This document shows, piece by piece, positions 1 to 6,991 of a stretch of DNA of 64,000 nt. A model generated the notes under the pieces. It had not been told where the DNA came from, did not search any database, and saw nothing but the letters and a program-made list of their open reading frames with translations. Made by a program: the position numbers and the translations under genes. Position 1 is the stretch's first letter. Each line of letters opens with the position of its first letter. This DNA is from Actinopolyspora alba (GTDB lineage Bacteria > Actinomycetota > Actinomycetes > Mycobacteriales > Pseudonocardiaceae): contig NZ_FOMZ01000012.1 in NCBI RefSeq assembly GCF_900112765.1, positions 62,001 through 126,000 on the forward strand. The letters run 5' to 3'.

Positions 1-313
1 TCCGTTGCTCGATTGGGGGCGACGTCGCGCGAACCGGACGCCGCGAAGACTAACCTGCTGTCGGAGCCGAGGCACACAGGCTCACCGAGGACACGCCCTG
101 ACGCGAAAGCACCGCACCCGCGCGTGGAGCCGAGCTGCCACCGATGAACGGGACGACTTCGCCGCGAAACCCCGAAAGCCACTAAACCCTGGAACGGGCC
201 ATTCTCGAGTTACTCGACCGGAGCTTCCGGCCGGCACCCCCGTGCTTCGCGGAGCGACTCCGACACACTCGGTAATGTACCGGTACGCCGGAACGGCGTG
301 GAGATCGACCCGA
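1..313. other. No gene recognised
   Basis: I see no reading frame with family motifs or a convincing ribosome binding site here. The open frames on both strands are Arg/Pro/Ser-rich, as expected of chance frames in GC-rich DNA. It lies downstream of the small minus-strand gene that ends at 314 and may hold its terminator, but I found no clear hairpin. Confidence 0.4.
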
Positions 314-634
314 TCAGTGTTCGTCCTCCAGGGTGCGGGCCGCGCGGCGCGCGCACTCCCCCAGGTCCTCGGCCGCGGCCGCCGCCTGGTCAAGCGCGAG
401 GTGAACGGTGCGTTGCTCGGGCACACCGGGATTCTCGTGGCGTTTGGCCAACCCGTCCAACAGAGTCGCGAGACGTTCCCCGATCAGCGTGACCGCACGC
501 AGCAGCTCGTGACTGAGTTCCAGGCCCGACGATGTGTCGTGCCCGGTGTGGAGCTCGTGTACGGCCTGGTTGAGCCTGTCCGTGTCATGGGCTATAACGC
601 TCCACGACGGCGTGCTGGTCGTTCGTTTCGGCAA
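314..634 (-). CDS. Small helical hypothetical protein
   Basis: A 106-residue protein that I do not recognise. The body is a run of predicted amphipathic helices rich in Leu, Ala, Glu and His, with an acidic end (TLEDEH) and one Cys (DLGECARRA). There is no signal peptide or membrane segment, so it is probably cytosolic. I chose the TTG at 634 because GGAGAG sits about 4 nt upstream; a GTG at 682 would add an unlikely Arg/Ser/Pro-rich leader. It stands alone, with the stress-protein gene downstream on the other strand. The composition looks coding, but no function can be given. Confidence 0.5.
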   Translation of the reverse strand: MPKRTTSTPSWSVIAHDTDRLNQAVHELHTGHDTSSGLELSHELLRAVTLIGERLATLLDGLAKRHENPGVPEQRTVHLALDQAAAAAEDLGECARRAARTLEDEH

Positions 635-1055
635 CGTGCTCTCCAAACAACCGTGCGACGGTGAACGATTCCGATCGGCCACACGATCAGTTCCGCGACC
701 GCGGACGATCCCCGGCGAGCCGGTTCGCGTCGAACTTGGTCGCGAGTCGGCGTCGCGGCACGGCAGCGCTGCCGTCGTATCACCGCGACCGGCCCACGCG
801 GCGTATCCTCGCTCCGCTCCATCGAGGCATCGCGACTCCGGAGGTCGTGGCTTTCCGCCGGTGACATGAACGTACCCGCGAACGATTCAGATCACACTTT
901 CGTATCGAATTCGGTTGCCGAACCACACCGGAAAGGAGCTCAACCGAGCGGATAGGGCGGATGAGTGGGACAGTCGGGGAACGCGAGAGCACACACCGCC
1001 GCGGCACACGCCACGACGAAGTCGCGATATCAAACGCCGGGATGGACGATGCGTG
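635..1055. other. Intergenic region before the stress-protein gene
   Basis: About 420 bases between a minus-strand gene and a plus-strand gene, so it should carry divergent promoters. I looked for sigma-70-like and GTTT/GGGTA-type elements and found none that I would defend. The open frames in it are Arg/Ser-rich and do not look coding. Confidence 0.4.
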
Positions 1056-1499
1056 ATGAGCCAGGAAAACCGGATCGTGGTCGGCATCGACGGCTCGGCC
1101 TCCTCATTGGCCGCACTGGACTGGGCCCTCAGCCAGGCCGAACTCACCGGCGCCACCGTGGAAGCCGTTACTGCCTGGGAATACCCGGCGTTCTACAGCT
1201 GGGAGGGTGGTGCGGTGCCACCCAGGGAGTTCGAGAACGCGGCCAGCGTCACCGTGGAGGACGCCGTGGACAACGCGGTGGACCGCCGGGCTGATCCGCC
1301 CCGGGTGCGTACCCACGTCGCACAGGGGGATTCCGCGCAAGTGCTCCTCGACACCGCGGCGGGCGCCGAGCTGCTGGTGGTCGGAAGTCGCGGGCACGGC
1401 GGCTTCGTCGGAGCGCTGCTCGGCTCGGTGAGCCACAAGTGCACCCATCACGCTGAGTGCCCGGTGGTCATCGTGCACGCTTCGTCCGAGCGGCGATAG
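1056..1499 (+). CDS. Universal stress protein, UspA family
   Basis: A single-domain Usp protein of 147 residues. The beta1 strand IVVGIDGSASS carries the usual Asp. The C-terminal ATP-binding loop is seen as VVGSRGHGGFVGALLGSVS, matching the G-2x-G-9x-G-S/T pattern of ATP-binding members, and the ending CPVVIVH is typical. Such proteins bind ATP in the cytosol and support survival in stasis, hypoxia or oxidative stress; the specific role here is not known. The ATG at 1056 removes a 47-residue Arg-rich leader that is not part of the family. The gene sits next to an SPW membrane protein and an orphan cytochrome b. Confidence 0.9.
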   Translation: MSQENRIVVGIDGSASSLAALDWALSQAELTGATVEAVTAWEYPAFYSWEGGAVPPREFENAASVTVEDAVDNAVDRRADPPRVRTHVAQGDSAQVLLDTAAGAELLVVGSRGHGGFVGALLGSVSHKCTHHAECPVVIVHASSERR

Positions 1500-1629
1500 C
1501 TCTCCGCACGCCCTTCACCGGCCAAGCCCTGGCCCCTTCGGCCACGTGGTCGACCCGATACGACCGCCACCGCGTGTCGAGCACGCCGAGTCCGGCACGT
1601 CGGGTCGACCACGTTCGTCGACCACCTCG

Positions 1630-2058
1630 TCAGCGCCGACGGCGCATCATCACCAACGTGCTCAGCCCCACACCGAGCAGCACGATCAGGCCGCCCGTGA
1701 TCACATTGCTCAGCAGCATGCCCAGGCCGACTCCGCCTCCCAGAATGACGAACGGAGCGATGACGGCCCAAGCTCCCAGCAACGGGACCACCCAGGCCAC
1801 GGTGTGGGTCCTGCTGTAAGCGGAGGCGAACCCGAGTGCCAGCACGGCCACTGTCAGTCCCACGACCAGATTGCCGAGCGCCACGTCGAAGCTGGTGGCG
1901 CTGAACTGGACAACCCATGGTGAGATCGCCAGGTAGACTCCCGCCAGCAGGGTGGCCCCCTCCAGGAGCTGTCCCTGCGGGGTTTCGCTCGCCTCCTCGT
2001 AGCGTGCCCGCATCTCGACGAGATCGGGATGCCTCTCGATCGAACCGGCTTGTGTCAT
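1630..2058 (-). CDS. SPW-repeat membrane protein
   Basis: A 142-residue integral membrane protein. A short charged N-terminus (about 35 residues) is followed by four predicted hydrophobic segments. The first holds the signature YLAISPWVVQFS that defines the SPW family, and a weaker second copy may lie near VAWVVPLLGAWAVIAPF. It ends in a basic MMRRRR tail, expected on the cytoplasmic face. The function of SPW proteins is unknown; in actinobacteria they often sit among stress genes, as here beside a Usp protein. The ATG at 2058 has GAGGTGATCGAG directly upstream. It is convergent with the Usp gene. Confidence 0.85.
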   Translation of the reverse strand: MTQAGSIERHPDLVEMRARYEEASETPQGQLLEGATLLAGVYLAISPWVVQFSATSFDVALGNLVVGLTVAVLALGFASAYSRTHTVAWVVPLLGAWAVIAPFVILGGGVGLGMLLSNVITGGLIVLLGVGLSTLVMMRRRR

Positions 2059-2286
2059 CTCGATCACCTCTACCGTTCGCTGTGGCAACCGGCCCCCGCC
2101 GGCCACGTCGAACCCCTTGCGGCACCGCGCCGTTCATCCGGGAAACACGGACTGCCCTGCGCGACCCGTAAGGAGGGTCCGCACCAATACTGTGGACCCG
2201 AGTCGCGGAGATGTCCAGCGACAATGGTCCCTTGTATCGGGGAGGCACCGACGGGCGGAACCGGGTCCGAATCCACTCCCGAGGTA

Positions 2287-3954
2287 TCACTCCGTCACGT
2301 CGCGTGACCGCCCACTGGGCAGTTCCGGTTCCCGCGGTTGCGGGCGTTCCGGCTCCTCGGCCTCACGGCGTTCCGCCTCGCGCAACTGCTCGGTCTCCTC
2401 CGGAGGGTCGGGCCACAGCGGGCTGCCGGGAAGCGGACGTCCGGCAGCACCGAGCTTGTTCATCTTCTTGGGAATCGGCGCTCCCTGGTAGGAGAGCGGT
2501 TCGGGGTGGCCGTGTTCGTCGGTGGGCCCGAGTGGCTGGTGCAACTCGATGACCTCGCCGTGCGGCAGTCTCTTGACGATGCCCGTCTCGATACCGTGCT
2601 CGAGCACCTGCCGATCGGCTCGCTGCAGCCCGATGCAGATGCGATAAGCGATGTAGTAGGCGGCAGGCGGAGCGAGCAGCACACCGATACGCCCCATCCA
2701 GGTCGTGGCTTCCAACGCGATGTCGAACTTGAACGCGATGATGTCGTTGGCACCGCTGAGCAGCACGATCACGAAGAAAGTGATCGCCATGGCTCCGAGG
2801 CCGGTACGCACCGGAACATCCCTGGGCCGTTGCAGCAGGTTGTGATGTGCCTCGTCACCGGAGAGCTTCCGCTCCAGGAACGGGTAGGCCAGTGCCAGGG
2901 TGAACACCGCTGTCATACCACCGATCAGCGGGAAGAACGGTGCCGGGATGGTTGCCTGCCCCCAGAGATAGACCTCCCACGGTGGCCACAGTCGACCCAA
3001 GCCGTCGGTCCATATCATGTACCAGTCTGGTTGCGAGGCGGCCGAGACCATCGAGGCGACGTAGGGACCGAGGTTCCAGATCGGGTTGATCTGGAATATC
3101 CCACCCATTATGGCAGTGACGCCCACGACCACCGCGAAGAAACCGCCCGCCTTCACCGCGAAGATCGGCATGATCCGCACTCCGACGACATTGCTCTCGC
3201 TGCGGCGCACGCCGGGAAACTGAGTGTGCTTCTGATACCAGACAAGAGCCAGGTGAACGGCGATCAGCCCGAGAATGATACCGGGGAGCAGAAATATGTG
3301 GATCATGTAGAAACGCGGAATGATCTCGTCCCCGACGAACTCGCCGCCGAAGAGCAGCCAATGCAGCCAAGTGCCGATCACCGGGATCGAAAGCGTGATT
3401 CCGGAGGCGATGCGAACTCCGGTTCCGGAAAGCAGATCGTCCGGAAGCGAATACCCGGTGAAGCCCTCGAACATCCCGGTGATGAAAAGCAGGATTCCCA
3501 GGATCCAGTTGGTTTCACGCGGCCTGCGGAAGGCGCCGGTGAAAAAAATGCGGAACATGTGCGCCACGATCGCCACCAGGAACAGCAACGCGGCCCAGTG
3601 GTGGATCTGCCGTGCGAACATGCCGCCGCGCACCTCGAAGGAGATGTTGAGTGCCGACTCGTAGGCACGTGACATCTCGACACCGCGCAGATTGGTGAAA
3701 GCGCCCTGGTAAGTCACCTCGGCCATCGAGGGATCGAAGAAGAACGCCAGGTACGTACCGGTCAACAAGAGCAGAATGAACGTGTAGAGCGCTATCTCGC
3801 CCAACAGGAAGGACCAGTGCGTGGGGAACACCTTGTTCATCTGCCGCCGCATGCCGGATGCCAGCTGCAACCGTTGGTCGGCCTCGTTCGCCTGGGCCGC
3901 AGCGGCGCGATACGCCCTGCTGGACTGCTTCGTAGGCCGCGTCAATCTGCTCAT
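2287..3954 (-). CDS. qcrB: Orphan cytochrome b subunit of the bc1 (bcc) complex, QcrB-like
   Basis: A 555-residue cytochrome b of the actinobacterial QcrB type, which binds two b hemes and the quinol site in the membrane. Visible features are the [15 protein letters not shown] start of helix A, heme ligands His118/119 and His132 on helix B and His219 and His234 on helix D, the PRFYMIHIF and YQKHTQFPG stretches, and PDWY in place of PEWY at the Qo site. The last 100 or so residues form a charged, Pro/Glu-rich cytoplasmic tail. All heme ligands are present, so it is probably functional. No qcrC, qcrA or ctaE lies next to it, unlike the standard cluster, so this is likely a paralogue. Start ATG at 3954; its ribosome site is weak. 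Confidence 0.92.
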   Translation of the reverse strand: MSRLTRPTKQSSRAYRAAAAQANEADQRLQLASGMRRQMNKVFPTHWSFLLGEIALYTFILLLLTGTYLAFFFDPSMAEVTYQGAFTNLRGVEMSRAYESALNISFEVRGGMFARQIHHWAALLFLVAIVAHMFRIFFTGAFRRPRETNWILGILLFITGMFEGFTGYSLPDDLLSGTGVRIASGITLSIPVIGTWLHWLLFGGEFVGDEIIPRFYMIHIFLLPGIILGLIAVHLALVWYQKHTQFPGVRRSESNVVGVRIMPIFAVKAGGFFAVVVGVTAIMGGIFQINPIWNLGPYVASMVSAASQPDWYMIWTDGLGRLWPPWEVYLWGQATIPAPFFPLIGGMTAVFTLALAYPFLERKLSGDEAHHNLLQRPRDVPVRTGLGAMAITFFVIVLLSGANDIIAFKFDIALEATTWMGRIGVLLAPPAAYYIAYRICIGLQRADRQVLEHGIETGIVKRLPHGEVIELHQPLGPTDEHGHPEPLSYQGAPIPKKMNKLGAAGRPLPGSPLWPDPPEETEQLREAERREAEEPERPQPREPELPSGRSRDVTE

Positions 3955-4192
3955 GACGACGATCACGCCTGCCTTTCGGACCCGTCCGGCGATCGACCTG
4001 ACACTCGCTCGCCAGCGTAAACAGCCCTGTTCCGCTACGCGAGCCAGGAGCGGCACGCCGCTCGTCCACACCGCACGGTCGCCGGTGCTCTTCGGCCCCA
4101 GCGACGCCGAAAGGGGCACGCACCGCCCCCGGCGGTGGTGCGGGAAACCTCGACGAGTTGCGGAGCGGGATCGTGCGGGTAGCGTCGGCGAC

Positions 4193-4849
4193 GTGACTCG
4201 CAAGTCGGCCCAGCTCGACGAACAACTGCACGAGTACCTGCTGCAACACGGACCACGCCCGGATACCCTGCAGCGGGAGTTGATCGAGGACACCCAGCGG
4301 TTGCTGCCCGACAGCGCGGACATGCAGATCTCACCGGAACAGGCTTCGCTGCTGACGCTGCTGGCCAAGGCGATTCGGGCGGAGTACGCGGTGGAGGTGG
4401 GGACGTTCACCGGTTATTCGGCACTGGCGATCGCGCGCGGCCTCAACAAGGACGGTCGGTTGTTGTGCTGTGACGTGAGTACCGAGTACACCGATGTGGC
4501 ACGCCATTTCTGGCACCGGGCAGGTGTATCCGAACGGATCGAACTACGGCTGGCCCCGGCGCTGGACACCCTGCGCGGGCTGGAGAACACGGCCGTGATC
4601 GACCTGAGTTTCATCGACGCCGACAAGACGGGCTACATCGCGTACTGGAACGAGATCGTGCCGCGTACCCGCTCCGGGGGCTTCATCGTGGTGGACAACG
4701 TGCTGGCCGGTGGGCGGGTGCTCCACGAGCGACAGGACGAGAGCGCCCACGCCATCCACGAGTTCAACCGGTACGCGCTGCGGGACCAACGCGTCGAGTT
4801 GACCATGCTGCCGATCAGCGACGGGATCACGTTGGCAAGGCGGCACTGA
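4193..4849 (+). CDS. SAM-dependent O-methyltransferase, catechol/caffeoyl-CoA type
   Basis: A class I methyltransferase of 218 residues, the usual length for the Methyltransf_3 family. Motif I is [19 protein letters not shown], followed by [10 protein letters not shown]. The metal-binding stretch is [19 protein letters not shown] and the next is [14 protein letters not shown]; in the family these carry the Asp and Asn residues that hold a divalent metal and orient a catechol-like hydroxyl. It probably methylates a small phenolic or acyl-CoA substrate in the cytosol; the substrate is unknown. I chose the GTG at 4193, since the open frame further upstream is Arg/Pro-rich and unlike the family. 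It is divergent from the orphan qcrB gene. Confidence 0.88.
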   Translation: MTRKSAQLDEQLHEYLLQHGPRPDTLQRELIEDTQRLLPDSADMQISPEQASLLTLLAKAIRAEYAVEVGTFTGYSALAIARGLNKDGRLLCCDVSTEYTDVARHFWHRAGVSERIELRLAPALDTLRGLENTAVIDLSFIDADKTGYIAYWNEIVPRTRSGGFIVVDNVLAGGRVLHERQDESAHAIHEFNRYALRDQRVELTMLPISDGITLARRH

Positions 4850-4940
4850 GCGTTCACCGCCCCGGCTCCTGTGCGGTCCGAACACTACGGACCGGCGCGG
4901 CGGCACTCGCGTTTCCCGACGAGAGGTCTCCGCCGTGGGG

Positions 4941-4965
4941 GTTTCGATCTCCGGTGAACCGGGTA
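4941..4965 (+). promoter_or_regulatory. SigB/SigF-like general stress promoter
   Basis: GTTT at 4941-4944 and GGGTA at 4961-4965 are separated by 16 nt. This matches the GTTT-N15-17-GGGTA consensus of mycobacterial SigF and the related Streptomyces SigB promoters. The GGGTA box ends 38 bp before the start of the DUF2267 gene, a sensible distance. Found by eye only. Confidence 0.55.
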
Positions 4966-5003
4966 CGAAACGCTGAACGGCCCCAGACGGTGGAAGGACG
5001 AGG

Positions 5004-5414
5004 ATGACACATCCGGAACCGGCAGGTCCGACCATGGCCAGCTTCCTGGAACAGGTCCGGCAGCAGGCTGAGTTGTCCGACGGCACCGCGGCCGACCGAC
5101 TGGCGCGTGCGTCGTTACGCGCGCTTTCCGAGCGACTTGCCGCGGGGCAGCTCTACGATCTCGCTCCGGCTCTGCCCCCGGAACTACGGGAAGAGCTGTA
5201 TCGGTTCGAGGGGCAGGCGGTCGCCTTCGACAGGGAGACCTTCCTCGACCGGATCAGCGGTGAAATCGACACGGTCGATCTCGACGTGGTGGAACGGCGG
5301 GTCGAGGCGGTGTTCGCGGTGCTGCTGTACTGGGTCCCCGAGGAGGAGATCGAGGACACCGTCGCACAGCTTCCTCCCGATCTCGCCGAGATGCTGCGCG
5401 CCGCGGGCGAGTAA
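5004..5414 (+). CDS. DUF2267 family protein
   Basis: An acidic 136-residue protein matching the DUF2267 pattern: two similar helical halves, each with an Arg-Leu-Ala/Val core (ALSERLAAGQLYDLAPALPPELRE and RVEAVFAVLLYWVPEEEIED), the second ending QLPPDLAEML. The repeated L-P-P-E/D-L is the family hallmark. No enzymatic residues stand out; members are cytosolic and of unknown function, often stress-induced. Ribosome site AAGGACGAGG lies just before the ATG. The upstream promoter looks SigB/SigF-dependent, which fits a role in a general stress response, although that is inference. Confidence 0.85.
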   Translation: MTHPEPAGPTMASFLEQVRQQAELSDGTAADRLARASLRALSERLAAGQLYDLAPALPPELREELYRFEGQAVAFDRETFLDRISGEIDTVDLDVVERRVEAVFAVLLYWVPEEEIEDTVAQLPPDLAEMLRAAGE

Positions 5415-5507
5415 CGCGTCCCGGGACCGACGGTGGTGGCTCGTCGAGCGTTGTGAGGTCGCCACGCGTGGCCGTCGCTCCGGCCCGGGTTGCCCACCAA
5501 CGTGGGG

Positions 5508-6302
5508 TCAGACGTTTCCGGTGGGTGCCACGGCCACATCGATCACATCACCGGCGGCGGCGAGCAGTTCGGGGTCGACCCCGTCGTCGACGACGAGCTT
5601 GTCGTAGTCCCCCAGCGGAGCCATGCGGTGCAGCGCCTTGCGCGGCATCTTGCTCGAATCCATCAGCAACACGCTGGTGGCCGCCGCGTCGAGCATGGCT
5701 CGTTTGACCTGCACCAGCTCGTGCTCCTGGTGAAAGGTCATCGTCGCGTTCATCGCCGAGGTGGACACGAAAGCCATGTCCACCGACAACGCTCCCACCG
5801 CCTCGATACAGGGCAACCCCAGGAAGGAGTCGTGGGTGGCCGAGTAGTTGCCACCGAGGCAGATCAGGTGCACGTCGGGCAACGACTTGAGCTCCTGGAT
5901 GACGGGGAGGTAGTTGGTGGCGACCGTGAGCGGCCCCACGCCCCCCAGCAGTCCGGCCAGCGTCAGCGCGGTGGTGGAGTCGTCGAGCAGGATGGAGGAA
6001 CCTGGTTCGACCAGCCGCAGCGCCGTCCTCGCGATCGCGTCCTTGAGTTCCCGGTTGGCCCCCATCCGGTACTCCGAACTGCCCTCGAAGACGGTGGAGG
6101 GTTGTGCGGAGACGCCACCGTGGAACTTGCGCAGCAGCCCACGCCTGGCCAGTTCGTCGAGATCACGGTGCACGGTCATCAGACTCACGCCCACGAGATC
6201 GGCGAGTTCGGCCGCGCTCGCGGAACCACGTTCCAGGACGTAGTCGACGATCTGCTGCTGACGCTGCTCCCGCGAACGCGCCCCTTTGGATGTCCTGCTC
6301 AT
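5508..6302 (-). CDS. DeoR/GlpR family transcriptional regulator
   Basis: A 264-residue DeoR regulator. The N-terminal helix-turn-helix spans about residues 13-65 (QQQIVDYVLERGSASAAELA, then VSLMTVHRDLDELARRGLLRK, with the typical HRDLDEL recognition helix). The C-terminal DeoRC sensor domain, related to ribose-phosphate isomerase, contains ILLDDSTTALTLAGLL and LGGNYSATHDSFLG. Family members usually respond to a phosphorylated sugar or polyol. No sugar-catabolism gene lies next to it, so the target is not evident; it is divergent from a ferredoxin gene. The start at 6302 has only a weak ribosome site. Confidence 0.9.
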   Translation of the reverse strand: MSRTSKGARSREQRQQQIVDYVLERGSASAAELADLVGVSLMTVHRDLDELARRGLLRKFHGGVSAQPSTVFEGSSEYRMGANRELKDAIARTALRLVEPGSSILLDDSTTALTLAGLLGGVGPLTVATNYLPVIQELKSLPDVHLICLGGNYSATHDSFLGLPCIEAVGALSVDMAFVSTSAMNATMTFHQEHELVQVKRAMLDAAATSVLLMDSSKMPRKALHRMAPLGDYDKLVVDDGVDPELLAAAGDVIDVAVAPTGNV

Positions 6303-6489
6303 TCCTCACGCTCACTCGAGGGCACCGCGAAGGCTGTTCGACCGCGGAGGTGCCCGGGATCCCGCCCCGGACAACGTATCAATCGCGACCACCGAGCCCG
6401 GTGGTCGATCTCCGATCGGCATCGAACACGCCACCACTGGGTACGTCTAGCGGGCGGAATCGCTTGCCCTCGGCCCGGGAGAGCTCCTC

Positions 6490-6813
6490 GTGACCTACGT
6501 AATCACTCAGCCGTGCGTGGACGTACTCGACAGGTCCTGCATCGACGAATGTCCGGTGGACTGCATCTACGAGGGAGAGCGGATGCTCTACATCCATCCC
6601 GACGAGTGCATCGACTGCGGGGCGTGCGAGCCGGTGTGCCCGGTTGAAGCCATCTACTACGAGGACGACGTGCCGGACGAATGGGCCGAATACACCACGT
6701 TCAACACCGAGTTCTTCGAGATGGCCGGACTCGGCTCCCCCGGCGGAGCCGCCAAGGTCGGCAGGGCGGGACGCGACGTGACACCCGTGGCGGAATTACC
6801 GCCGCGGGACTGA
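6490..6813 (+). CDS. fdxA: 7Fe ferredoxin FdxA
   Basis: A [3Fe-4S][4Fe-4S] ferredoxin of 107 residues, very close to the actinobacterial FdxA type. Cys9, Cys17 and Cys50 should hold the 3Fe cluster and Cys21, Cys40, Cys43 and Cys46 the 4Fe cluster; Cys25 is the extra Cys normal in this family. The YYEDDVP and LGSPGGAAKVG stretches are also typical. It carries electrons between cytosolic redox enzymes; partners are not shown by the context. GTG start. A GGGTAC box at 6439-6444 lies 45 bp upstream, but the matching -35 element is poor. It is divergent from a DeoR regulator. Confidence 0.95.
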   Translation: MTYVITQPCVDVLDRSCIDECPVDCIYEGERMLYIHPDECIDCGACEPVCPVEAIYYEDDVPDEWAEYTTFNTEFFEMAGLGSPGGAAKVGRAGRDVTPVAELPPRD

Positions 6814-6991
6814 TCCGTTCCCGGATAAAGCGGTGAAACTTTCGCGACTCACTGCGACCGCCTGATCGCCAAACGTGTCCGAGGGCGATACGGTCTTGCG
6901 GAGAAGGACGGTGCGTGCTTCCGGTGAGCCGACCAGTGACAGCGCCGTTGCCCCGCCACGAGACGCCGAGAGCACGGAAGGACTTTGGCCG

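Noticed and set aside
2338-3672. A 444-codon plus-strand frame opposite qcrB
   Set aside because: It is antisense to a cytochrome b with all its motifs; the frame is charged and His/Arg-rich.
6439-6444. GGGTAC as a stress-type -10 box for fdxA
   Set aside because: The sequence 16 nt upstream (GCATCG) does not resemble GTTT, so I did not list it as a promoter.
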